Below, piece after piece: positions 16,697-24,306 of a stretch of 64,000 bases of DNA. The stretch comes from Streptomyces paradoxus (GTDB taxonomy: Bacteria > Actinomycetota > Actinomycetes > Streptomycetales > Streptomycetaceae), in contig NZ_JACHGV010000014.1 of assembly GCF_014202475.1 (NCBI RefSeq), positions 62,001-126,000 on the forward strand, in the 5' to 3' direction. The notes beneath the pieces are model-generated. The model was not told the DNA's origin, did no database searches, and worked only from the letters and a program-made list of their open reading frames with translations. How positions within the stretch are numbered: position 1 is the stretch's first letter; each line of letters starts with the position of its first letter. Made by a program: the position numbers and the translations under genes.

Positions 16697-17995
16697 GTGA
16701 GTTCGCGCACCCCCTCCGGCCAGGCACGTACCTCCGGCGAGCGGGCCGTCGCCCGCCACGGCTGGGCGCACGCCCTCGTCACGGTGCTCGGCGGGCTGCT
16801 CGCCATGGCAGTGGTGGCCGGCCTGGGACTGTGGGCTGCCGGGGCCGCGGATCTTCCGGACGGCTCCTTCGCCCCCGTCGTCGCGGCCACCGTGGTCACC
16901 GCCGTCGGCGGCACGGTGAAGCTCACCGGAAGCGCGGGCGATCTCGCCGACACGCAGGCGAGCCTGACGGTGATTCCGCTGTCGGTCACACTGACGGGGG
17001 CGCTGGTGATCGCCTGGGCCTTCCTGCGGCCGCTGCGGCACCGCGCGGTCGCCGGGGCCACGGAGCTGGCCGGCTGGGCCGGCCGGGTGGCGGCCCTGTG
17101 GCTGCTCGCGCTGATCGGCGTGACGCTCGCCGCCCGCCACACCTTCGACATCTCCCTCGGGGACGACACGCTGGGTGAACTGGGCGACCTGTTCGGCGCG
17201 TCGCCGAAGGTCGGCTTCACCACGGACGTTCCGCTGTCCGTGTTCGTCGGCGTGGTGTGGCTGGCCGGTGTGCTGGTGCTGGCGCTGCTGGTGTCGCGCG
17301 GGGCCCCGTTGCCCGCGCGGCTGCTGCGTTTCCAGGCGTCGGTGCGGCCGGCCGCGTACGCGATGGTCGCGCTGCTGCTGGCCTGCGTCGTCATCGGCGT
17401 GGCCATCGCCCTGATCGTCGCGGCGACCAAGGGGCACCCGCGGGAGACGTTCGCCGTGATCCTGCTCGGCATCCCCAACCTGGTGTGGCCGGCGCTGACG
17501 ATCGGACTGGGCGCCACCTGGAACGGCAGGGTGGAGGGGCCTTTCGGGCTCCCCATGCCTCACGTGCTCGACGAGGTGCTGCGCACCCCCGACATCTCCG
17601 AACTGAACCTGCGCACCCTGGCCGAGTACGACGGCCGGGTGTGGTGGCTGCTGGTCGTCGACGTCGTACTGCTGCTGGCGGCCGCGTTCGTGATGGCGGC
17701 CCGGTCGCCGGCCCGGGTCCGGGCCTGGCAGCACGCCGTGCACATGGCGGTCGCCCTCGTGCTCACGGTGTTCATGATCTGCCTCGTCGGGCGCATCTCC
17801 GCGCACTACGGCCTGTCCGTGCTCGGCATCGGCGATCTGGGCGGCGGCCTCGGGGGCGAGCTGTTCCTGAGACCCAAGCTGTGGGGGGCCGTCGGGCTGG
17901 CCGTCCCCTGGGGGCTGGTGACCGGGTTCGCCGGAGCGCTGCTGGCCCGGCACGTACGGCGGCGCGGCGAGGTGCGTTCCGACAGCGAAAGCTGA
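16697..17995 (+). CDS. Streptophobe-family polytopic membrane protein
   Basis: A 432-aa, very hydrophobic protein with about 8-10 TM helices. It opens with a Ser/Arg-rich cytosolic tail and then HGWAHALVTVLGGLLAMAVV, recalled as the hallmark of the streptophobe family, which is found essentially only in Streptomyces and relatives. No transport or enzyme motif can be recognised. It is transcribed divergently from the DUF6777 gene and converges on the kinase operon. Confidence 0.72.
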   Translation: MSSRTPSGQARTSGERAVARHGWAHALVTVLGGLLAMAVVAGLGLWAAGAADLPDGSFAPVVAATVVTAVGGTVKLTGSAGDLADTQASLTVIPLSVTLTGALVIAWAFLRPLRHRAVAGATELAGWAGRVAALWLLALIGVTLAARHTFDISLGDDTLGELGDLFGASPKVGFTTDVPLSVFVGVVWLAGVLVLALLVSRGAPLPARLLRFQASVRPAAYAMVALLLACVVIGVAIALIVAATKGHPRETFAVILLGIPNLVWPALTIGLGATWNGRVEGPFGLPMPHVLDEVLRTPDISELNLRTLAEYDGRVWWLLVVDVVLLLAAAFVMAARSPARVRAWQHAVHMAVALVLTVFMICLVGRISAHYGLSVLGIGDLGGGLGGELFLRPKLWGAVGLAVPWGLVTGFAGALLARHVRRRGEVRSDSES

Positions 17996-18003
17996 CGCCC
18001 GTT

Positions 18004-19002
18004 CTACATCCGCTCCACGAAGACCGGTTCGGCCCAGCGCGGGGGTGGCTTGGGCAGCTCCTCCCCCGCGCCCGGCAGCTGCCGGTCCACCCGCGTGGGC
18101 TGCCGCGTGGCACCGCCGGTCCCGCCGCCGGTCGTCGCGGCGCGCAGTGCGGCGACGAAGGCGAGGCACGAGGGGTACCGGTCGTCGGGGCTCTTGGCGA
18201 GGGCCTGGGCGAAGACGGGGTCCACCTGTGGGTCGAGGTCGGGCCGGTCCTCGGTCAGCGGCGGCGGTTCGTCGTACTGGTGGGCCCAGAGCAGGGCCAT
18301 GTCGTCGTCGCGGAGGAAGGGCGGGTGGCCGGCCAGGGTCTCGAAGACGACGCAGGCGAACCCGTACACGTCACAGCGGGCGTCGACCGGCTTGCCGGAG
18401 ATCTGCTCGGGGGAGACGTAGTCGAGCGTGCCGACGAACTGGCCGACGGTGGTGAAGCCGGTGAGCGACAGCGACTTCTTCGTCAGGCCGAAGTCAGTGA
18501 GGTAGACGTGCTCGGGGTGGTCGCTGTCGGTGCCGCGGGAGACCAGGATGTTGCCGGGCTTGACGTCCCGGTGGACCAGTCCGTGGTCGTGGGCCGCGTC
18601 GAGCGCCGAGGCGACCTGGGCGGCGACGCGTACGGCGGTGACGGGCGGCATCGGGCCCTCGCGGTCGAGGACGTGCCGCAGGTCGCTGCCGGCGACGTAC
18701 CGCATGGCGATGTACAGCACGCCGTCCGTCTCGCCTGCCTCGAAGACGGGCACGATGTGCGGGTGGTCGATCGCCGCGGCGGCCCGGGACTCGTGGGTGA
18801 ACCGGCGGCGGAAGGTGTCGTTGCGGGCGAGTTCCGGGGCGAGCAGCTTCAGGGCGACGGTGCGTTCCAGGCGCAGGTCGCGGGCCCGGTAGACGACGGC
18901 CATGCCGCCGCGCCCGATCTCCTGCTCGACCCGGTACCCGGCGATCTGCTGCCCGATCAGCTCGGAGGGCCGCCCCGAGAACAGGCTCGTCTCGCGGTTC
19001 AC
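18004..19002 (-). CDS. Soluble eukaryotic-type Ser/Thr protein kinase
   Basis: A 332-aa Hanks-type kinase. The glycine loop is GRGGMAVVYRA, the ATP-anchoring Lys is in VALKLLAPEL, the catalytic loop is HRDVKPGNIL, the Mg site is DFGLTK and the activation loop runs through FTTVGQFVGTLDYVSPEQ with several possible autophosphorylation Thr residues. The ordinary TM and extracellular sensor region of PknB-like kinases is missing: after the catalytic domain there is only a short Pro-rich tail containing RQPTRVDRQ. Its ATG overlaps the stop of the PTRVV-repeat gene by 4 nt, making it the last gene of a three-gene operon. Neighbour content suggests that both proteins encoded upstream are substrates. 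Confidence 0.92.
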   Translation of the reverse strand: MNRETSLFSGRPSELIGQQIAGYRVEQEIGRGGMAVVYRARDLRLERTVALKLLAPELARNDTFRRRFTHESRAAAAIDHPHIVPVFEAGETDGVLYIAMRYVAGSDLRHVLDREGPMPPVTAVRVAAQVASALDAAHDHGLVHRDVKPGNILVSRGTDSDHPEHVYLTDFGLTKKSLSLTGFTTVGQFVGTLDYVSPEQISGKPVDARCDVYGFACVVFETLAGHPPFLRDDDMALLWAHQYDEPPPLTEDRPDLDPQVDPVFAQALAKSPDDRYPSCLAFVAALRAATTGGGTGGATRQPTRVDRQLPGAGEELPKPPPRWAEPVFVERM

Positions 19003-20357
19003 CGCCCGTCACCCTCGGACGGTACGGCCCGGGTGGGTTCATGCCCCACGACCCGCGTGGGCGGCGGCCCGTCAGACCGCTCCACCTCGACCTCACCCTC
19101 CCCGTCCCGGCCCTCACGGGACACGACGCGGGTGGGTTCGGGGGGGTCGGCGGACACGACCCGCGTGGGCTGGGGGGCCTCAGGCGACACGACCCTCGTG
19201 GGCTGGGGACCGTCGGCAGACACAAGGCGCGTCGGCTCGGGACCGTCGGGCGGCACGACGCGTGTGGGCCGGGGAGCCTCGGGAGACGCTGCCCGCCTGG
19301 GCTCAGGTGCCTCGGACGGCACGACCCGCGTCGGCTCGGGACCATCCGGCTGCACCACGCGTGTGGGCCGGGGAGTCTCGGGAGACGCTGCCCGCTTGGG
19401 CTCAGGTGTCTCGGACGGCACGACCCGCGTCGGCTCAGGCGCCTCCGAGGGCACAGCCCGGGTCGGATCAGGCGCCTCCGCAGGCACCACCCGCGCCGAC
19501 TCCGGAACCTCAGGCGACACCACCCGCGTCGGCTCAGGCGCCTCGGCAGGCACAGCCCGGGGCGGCTCCGGTGTCTCCGGAGGCAGGGTGCTCCGTGCGG
19601 GCTCCTGGGCCGCCGGTGCGACCACCCGGGTCGGTTCAGGTGCCACAGCCCTCTTCGGCACGGGTGCCTCCGCAGGCGCAGCCCTCCTCGGCGCGGGTGC
19701 CTCCACGGGCGCGGACCTCATCTGCTCCGGTGCCCCAGGCCGCGCAGCTCCCTGCGGCTCCGGCGGAGCCGCGTCGGGCCGGCGGGAGGTCCCGGTCCCG
19801 ACGGGGCCCTCGGGCGGCACCGCCCGCGCGGGGGGATGCCCGGGTGCCACGGCCGGGCGGGACGCCGGTCCGGCCGCAGGCGTCTCGTCCGTCGCGTACG
19901 TGGTCATCCGGGCGCCGTCGGCGTACACCCAGTGCCCGTGGGCGGAGTCGTACAGCCACACGGACTCGCCGTCCACGACGACACCGATCCGCATGCCATG
20001 GGTGCGGGCGCGGAACGACTCCCGGTCGAGGCCGCCCGCGAGGTCCTCCACCGCGGAGCGGTAGCGCGCCAGGGTTTCCTGCGCCCGGCCCAGCAGCGGC
20101 CGCGGATCGGCGGCGCGGGTGAGCGGCCCGTCCGCCGCGGGCGGGTCCTGCGGTACGGCGACCAGGCGGCGTCCGTCCACCCAGGCCGACCAGCCGTTGA
20201 AGCACAGCACGTGCCCCCAGTCGCCGTGCCGCTCCAGGAGCTGCACCGGCAGCAGGGGGTCCAGGTCCACGGTGGGCCGGGACGGGTCGGGGACCTCCCA
20301 GGCGGGCATCCCGTGCTGCGGGACGACGTGCGTGGGCCGGAATCCGGGAGTCGTCAC
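18999..20357 (-). CDS. PTRVV-repeat protein, putative multi-site kinase substrate
   Basis: A 452-aa protein without signal peptide or TM helix. Residues about 1-140 contain two small folded segments, PLLPVQLLERHGDWGHVLCF and MRIGVVVDGESVWLYDSAHG, the first SH3-like in flavour. The rest is disordered, Pro/Glu/Ala-rich and built of 11-residue units with consensus xPEPTRVVxPE. By count there are 13 PTR(V/A/L)V copies (10 PTRVV, 2 PTRAV, 1 PTRLV) plus degenerate units where Thr is replaced (EPKRAA, EPRRAA, ESARVV). It lies between an FHA-ABC exporter gene (9 bp) and a kinase gene (4-nt overlap). The Thr-x-x-Val pattern suits FHA recognition after phosphorylation. That function is inference. Confidence 0.75.
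   Translation of the reverse strand: MTTPGFRPTHVVPQHGMPAWEVPDPSRPTVDLDPLLPVQLLERHGDWGHVLCFNGWSAWVDGRRLVAVPQDPPAADGPLTRAADPRPLLGRAQETLARYRSAVEDLAGGLDRESFRARTHGMRIGVVVDGESVWLYDSAHGHWVYADGARMTTYATDETPAAGPASRPAVAPGHPPARAVPPEGPVGTGTSRRPDAAPPEPQGAARPGAPEQMRSAPVEAPAPRRAAPAEAPVPKRAVAPEPTRVVAPAAQEPARSTLPPETPEPPRAVPAEAPEPTRVVSPEVPESARVVPAEAPDPTRAVPSEAPEPTRVVPSETPEPKRAASPETPRPTRVVQPDGPEPTRVVPSEAPEPRRAASPEAPRPTRVVPPDGPEPTRLVSADGPQPTRVVSPEAPQPTRVVSADPPEPTRVVSREGRDGEGEVEVERSDGPPPTRVVGHEPTRAVPSEGDGR
19013..19642 (-). repeat. 33-bp tandem coding repeat (11-aa PTRVV units)
   Basis: Imperfect 33-bp units encode xPEPTRVVxPE. A higher-order 99-bp period of three units (PEPTRVV, PEPKRAA or PEPRRAA, PRPTRVV) is seen twice near the middle, which indicates expansion by unequal exchange. 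Degenerate older units lie toward the N-terminal side. The repeat keeps every frame free of stops and so generates several spurious long reading frames. Confidence 0.85.
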
Positions 20358-20366
20358 GGGCGCTCC

Positions 20367-22706
20367 CTACTTCCGCATCACGGCCGGTTCGTGCCGGCGC
20401 AGCAGCCGGGACACGAGGAAGCCGAAGAGCACCGACAGCACGACCAGCATCCCGACGTCCAGCAGCCACGTGCCCGCGGAGTGCTCGAAGAGCGGGTCCT
20501 TCGTCAGATCGTCGGGCACGATCCGGGCCAGCCCGACGGTCCCGGCCATCGCGGCCAGTGCCCAGCGCGCCGGCACCAGCCAGCCCAGCTGCTCCAGCCC
20601 TGGGGTGTCGGCCAGCTTCAGCAGGGCCCCGCAGAAGACGACCTGGACGATGGCGATGAGCACGAGCAGCGGCATCGTCACCTCTTCCTTGCGGACCAGC
20701 GCGGAGACGAGCAGGCCGAGCATCATCGCCGTGAACGCCAGCAGGGCGACGGCGACCGTGATCTCCACCAGCGGCGGCATGAGCACGCCTTCGCCGCCGG
20801 GTGCGTTGAGGTCGACGCCGAGCAGGGCGACCAGGGTCAGCACCACGGCCTGGAGGACGGTGATGACGCCCAGGACGATGACCTTGGACATCAGGTACGC
20901 CGATCTGGACAGGCCCACCGCCCGTTCCCGCTGGTAGATCACGCGTTCCTTGACGAGTTCGCGCACGGCGTTGGCGGCCCCGGTCAGCACGGCGCCGACG
21001 CACAGGATGAGCAGCGCGTTCATCGCCGTGTCGAGGGTCAGCTTGCCGCCGGCCAGGGCACGCGCCATCGCTCCCATGACGAACGGCAGCGCGATCATGA
21101 TGATCAGGAAGGTGCGGTCGGCGCTCAGCGCGGCCGCGTACCGGCGTACCAGGGTGCCGAGTTGGGCGCCGCGGCTGCGCGGCCGGGGCGGGGCGGTGAT
21201 GACGACGGGCTCGGAGCGCGGCTGCTGGGGCTGCGCGGAGGCGTCGGCCACGTACCGGCCGTGGAAGGGCGAGACGAGGTACTCCCCCGCCCAGTCCCGG
21301 CCGGTGTCGCGGTCGAAGGCCTCGAAGGCCTCCGGCCACTCCTCGAAGCCGAAGAAGGCCAGGGCGTCCTCGGGCGGCCCGTAGTAGGCGATCTTCCCGC
21401 CCGGCGCGAGCACGAGGAGCCGGTCGCACACGTCCAGGCTGAGCACGCTGTGGGTGACGACGATGACGGTGCGGCCGTCGTCGGCGAGGCCGCGCAGCAT
21501 GTGCATCACCGAGCGGTCCATGCCGGGGTCGAGGCCGGAGGTCGGCTCGTCGAGGAACAGCAGCGACGGCTTCGTCAGCAGCTCCAGGGCCACGCTGACG
21601 CGCTTGCGCTGGCCGCCGGACAGGCTGTGCACGGGCTGGTCGGCGCGCTGCTCCAGGCCCAGTTCGCGGATGACCTCGTCGACCCGGGCGCGCCGCTCGG
21701 CCTTGGCGGTGTCCTGCGGGAAGCGCAGCTCGGCGGCGTAGGAGAGGGCTTTGCGGACGGTCAGCTGCGCGTGCAGGATGTCGTCCTGCGGGACCAGGCC
21801 GATGCGCTGGCGCAGCTCGGCGTAGTCGCGGTAGAGGTCGCGGCCGTCGTAGAGGACGGTGCCGTGGCCCGCGGGCCGCTGGCCGGTGAGGGCGTTGAGG
21901 AGCGTGGACTTGCCGGCGCCGCTCGGGCCGACGACGGCGAGCAGGCACTTCTCCCCCACCGGGAACGACACGTGGTCGAGGAGCGTCTTGCGGCCCCGGT
22001 CGACGGCGACCGCGAGGTCCTGCACGTCGAGTGAGACCTCGCCGGTGTCGACGTACTCCTGGAGCTGGTCGCCGACGAGGCAGAACGCCGAGTGGCCGAT
22101 GCCGACGATGTCGCCCTGGCCGACCGGGGCGCTGGTGACGCGGCTGCCGTTGAGGTACGTGCCGTTGTGGCTGCCCAGGTCGGTGATCTCGTAGGTTCCG
22201 TCGGCCAGGGCACGCAGTTCGGCGTGCCGGCGGGAGACGACGAGGTCGTCGATGACCAGGTCGTTGTCGGGGGCACGGCCGATGCGGACGGTGCGGGTGG
22301 GCAGCGGACGTACGGTCGTGGGCTGCCGGTAGGTGCCGGTGTGGGCCGGCATGGAGACGGCGGAGGGGCGTTCCGGGGTGCGTCGGGCGGGGGCGGGGCG
22401 GCCCGTCAGGGTCATGCGCGGACCGTCGGCCGGATTGCCGAAGCGGATGACGGTGCCGGGCCCGACGTCCCACTCGTGGATGCGCCGGCCGTCGGCGTAG
22501 GTGCCGTTGGTGCTGTCCTCGTCCTCGATGGTCCAGTGACCGTCTTCGGGCTTCAGCACCGCGTGGTGCCAGGAGACCCGGTCGTCGTCGATGACGATGT
22601 CGCACATCGGGTCGCGCCCCACGTGGTAGTCACGGCCCGGGATCATCACGGTGCTGCCCGTCTCTGTCTCCAGGACGAGTTCAGGTGCTACCGAGGGTTG
22701 CGCCAT
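20367..22706 (-). CDS. ABC exporter with two N-terminal FHA domains (Rv1747-like)
   Basis: A 779-aa half-transporter. FHA1 (about 12-95) has YHVGRDPMCDIV, VSWHHAVL and STNGTYADG; FHA2 (about 140-205) has VRIGRAPDNDLV, VSRRHAELRA and SHNGTYLNGS. Both keep the Gly-Arg, Ser-x-x-His and Asn-Gly residues that bind phospho-Thr. The ABC domain (about 220-450) has GPSGAGKST, LSGGQRKRVS and LLFLDEPTSGLDP. The C-terminal part has about six TM helices of the ABC-2/ABCG type. The linker between the FHA domains is Thr-rich. M. tuberculosis Rv1747 has the same order, is phosphorylated by its neighbour PknF and uses FHA-phosphoThr contacts. Here it heads an operon with a repeat protein and a kinase. The export substrate is unknown. 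Confidence 0.9.
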   Translation of the reverse strand: MAQPSVAPELVLETETGSTVMIPGRDYHVGRDPMCDIVIDDDRVSWHHAVLKPEDGHWTIEDEDSTNGTYADGRRIHEWDVGPGTVIRFGNPADGPRMTLTGRPAPARRTPERPSAVSMPAHTGTYRQPTTVRPLPTRTVRIGRAPDNDLVIDDLVVSRRHAELRALADGTYEITDLGSHNGTYLNGSRVTSAPVGQGDIVGIGHSAFCLVGDQLQEYVDTGEVSLDVQDLAVAVDRGRKTLLDHVSFPVGEKCLLAVVGPSGAGKSTLLNALTGQRPAGHGTVLYDGRDLYRDYAELRQRIGLVPQDDILHAQLTVRKALSYAAELRFPQDTAKAERRARVDEVIRELGLEQRADQPVHSLSGGQRKRVSVALELLTKPSLLFLDEPTSGLDPGMDRSVMHMLRGLADDGRTVIVVTHSVLSLDVCDRLLVLAPGGKIAYYGPPEDALAFFGFEEWPEAFEAFDRDTGRDWAGEYLVSPFHGRYVADASAQPQQPRSEPVVITAPPRPRSRGAQLGTLVRRYAAALSADRTFLIIMIALPFVMGAMARALAGGKLTLDTAMNALLILCVGAVLTGAANAVRELVKERVIYQRERAVGLSRSAYLMSKVIVLGVITVLQAVVLTLVALLGVDLNAPGGEGVLMPPLVEITVAVALLAFTAMMLGLLVSALVRKEEVTMPLLVLIAIVQVVFCGALLKLADTPGLEQLGWLVPARWALAAMAGTVGLARIVPDDLTKDPLFEHSAGTWLLDVGMLVVLSVLFGFLVSRLLRRHEPAVMRK

Positions 22707-22765
22707 GGTCAAGATTCTACCGATTTGCCCTGTTGTGCGCCTGGGCGAGCGGGGCGTGCGGCAGG

Positions 22766-23176
22766 TCAGCCGACGGAGATGCCGACGAAGGGAGCCGCGC
22801 GCTGCATCCGCAGGGCGTCGACGGACTCCGCGAGCAGTTCGTATTCGGTGGTGTCGTCGCTGGTGGCGATGCGCACCAGCCGTCCGGCCGCCAACTCCTC
22901 GGCGACCCGCTCCTGCTGGGCCGGATCGGCGCACCAGGCGCGCAGCAGCCCGGGCACGTCGGGCACGGTGTGGGCGACCGGCACGAGCGCGCCCGGCGGT
23001 AAGTGCTCGGCCTCGGGCCGGGGGTCGAGGCGCTGGGCGATCCAGGAGGCGCGGTCGCGCAGCCACCACAGGGCGAGGGCGAGGGTGGGCGCACGGTAGG
23101 TACCGAGGGGCACTCCGATCCGGCGGCCGTCGCAGACTCCGTACGCCGTGACGTGGCACAGAAACTCGTCGTGCAC
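22766..23176 (-). CDS. Conserved hypothetical protein with a TTA codon
   Basis: A 136-aa soluble protein starting at GTG 23176 after GGGGGAGGG. It begins HDEFLCHVTAYGVCDGRRIG and contains a Trp-rich helix region (LALALWWLRDRASWIAQRLD). No family with a known function is recognised. Leu-59 is encoded by TTA (plus strand 23000-23002), so translation should need the bldA tRNA. It lies 59 bp upstream of the FHA-ABC exporter gene in the same orientation and may belong to that transcription unit, which would make it a developmentally gated leader gene for the kinase/exporter module. Confidence 0.7.
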   Translation of the reverse strand: MHDEFLCHVTAYGVCDGRRIGVPLGTYRAPTLALALWWLRDRASWIAQRLDPRPEAEHLPPGALVPVAHTVPDVPGLLRAWCADPAQQERVAEELAAGRLVRIATSDDTTEYELLAESVDALRMQRAAPFVGISVG

Positions 23177-23514
23177 GTGACCCTCCCCCGTCGCCCTGCC
23201 CGTCCGCCTTGCCCGGCCTCACTTCTCCTGCGACTCGCGTGCTGTGTGTGAGGGCGCCGTCGCCCCAAGTGAAAAGCGCTCTCGCAGGTCAGTATGTTCA
23301 CTACTGAATCACTGTCACCACGACTTTCCGGCCACTCTCCTGGCATATTCACCCCCCGGGGCTGGCCGAAATACGGCGAACTACGGCGCCGGCCCATGAC
23401 TCCGGAGGCAAACGACGCTCCCGGCGGGCACGGGCAAGGTGGTCGTACCGGGTCCACCGCGACCGGAACCCGGGCCCTGACCAGCAGGGACGACCTTCAG
23501 GAGGCTGATCTCCC
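23177..23514. promoter_or_regulatory. 338-bp intergenic region with inverted repeat TCAGTA-N7-TACTGA
   Basis: Divergent promoter region without a supported gene. It contains a perfect inverted repeat, TCAGTA (23289-23294) and TACTGA (23302-23307), in a locally AT-rich stretch, with a nearby imperfect palindrome around AGCGCT at 23271-23283. It serves the hypothetical-exporter-kinase unit to the left and the NTF2-like gene to the right. No regulator gene is adjacent. Confidence 0.35.
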
Positions 23515-23898
23515 ATGTCCACGACCGCCCACCGCTACGAGGACGCCGTCGCCCGCTGCTTCGAGGCCTGGAACGCCGAGGATCCGGCGGCGCGCGTCAA
23601 GGCGGTCGCCGCCGCCTGGGCCGAGGAGGGCGGTTACACCGACCCGCCGGCCGACGTCAGCGGCCATGAGGGGATCGCCGCGGTGATCGCGGCGGCCCGC
23701 GAGCAGTTCCCGGGGTTCGAGTTCCGGCTCACCGGTGGTGTCGACGGGCATCACGACACCGCGCGCTTCTCCTGGGAGCTGGTGAGCGCGGCCGACGGCT
23801 CGGCGCCGGTCGCCGGGTCGGACGTGATCACCCTCGACGGGCAGGGCCGGATCCGGGCCGTGCTCGGATTCCTGGACCGGGTGCCCGCCGGGGCGTGA
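23515..23898 (+). CDS. SnoaL/NTF2-like small protein
   Basis: A 127-aa protein with the cone-shaped NTF2-like fold signature: RYEDAVARCFEAWNAEDPAA, EGGYTDPPADVSGHEGIAAV and a C-terminal IRAVLGFLDRVPAG strand. Such proteins include polyketide cyclases, ketosteroid isomerases and many of unknown role. No conserved Asp/His catalytic pair can be assigned with confidence. A purine run (CAGGAGGCTGATCTCCC) precedes the ATG. The next gene follows after 77 bp. Confidence 0.75.
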   Translation: MSTTAHRYEDAVARCFEAWNAEDPAARVKAVAAAWAEEGGYTDPPADVSGHEGIAAVIAAAREQFPGFEFRLTGGVDGHHDTARFSWELVSAADGSAPVAGSDVITLDGQGRIRAVLGFLDRVPAGA

Positions 23899-23975
23899 AG
23901 CGGGCGCCCGCGATGAGTTTCCCGGCGTCCGGCGGTCTGATGTGAGGAAGAGGCCGCCGAGCACCGGAGGACGTC

Positions 23976-24263
23976 ATGGCCACCACGGGAGTACTGGACG
24001 CCGAGTTCACCGCGGTCCTGCGCAAAAGTCCCGCCGAGGGCGGCTGGACCTATCTGGTCTGGCCCCGGTCCGTCGAGTTCTTCGGCACCCGCGGCCTGGT
24101 CAAGGTCCGCGGGACGATCGACGGACATCCGTTCCGCAGCTCGTTCATGGCCCTGGGCGACGGCACGCACAAGCTGCCCGTGAAGGCCGACGTCCGCAAG
24201 GCCATCGGCAAGGAGGAGGGCGACACGGTGACCGTGCGCCTGGAGGAACGGATCGGTTCCTGA
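23976..24263 (+). CDS. DUF1905 domain protein
   Basis: A 95-aa small beta-barrel-like protein. The pattern LDAEFTAVLRKSPAEGGWTY, VKVRGTIDGHPFRSSFMALG and LPVKADVRKAIGKEEGDTVT is typical of DUF1905, a family often fused to YdeI/OmpD-associated domains. Here it stands alone. Function is unknown. A hairpin terminator follows. Confidence 0.82.
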   Translation: MATTGVLDAEFTAVLRKSPAEGGWTYLVWPRSVEFFGTRGLVKVRGTIDGHPFRSSFMALGDGTHKLPVKADVRKAIGKEEGDTVTVRLEERIGS

Positions 24264-24271
24264 CCGTGCGC

Positions 24272-24295
24272 GCCCGGGGGCGGACGCCCCCGGGC
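24272..24295. terminator. Hairpin terminator between DUF1905 and aldo/keto reductase genes
   Basis: GCCCGGGGGC (24272-24281) pairs perfectly with GCCCCCGGGC (24286-24295) around GGAC. It lies 9 bp after one stop codon and 12 bp from the stop of the convergent gene, so it can serve both. Confidence 0.7.
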
Positions 24296-24306
24296 GGGCC
24301 GGCCTG

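Noticed and set aside
17257..22034. Two very long plus-strand frames (up to 997 aa) opposite the kinase, repeat and exporter genes
   Set aside because: They owe their openness to the repeat array and codon bias. No motifs are present, and minus-strand genes are well supported.
23271..23283. GAAAAGCGCTCTC as a LacI-type operator
   Set aside because: Symmetry is imperfect and no LacI-family or sugar genes are near. Noted only as part of the intergenic region.
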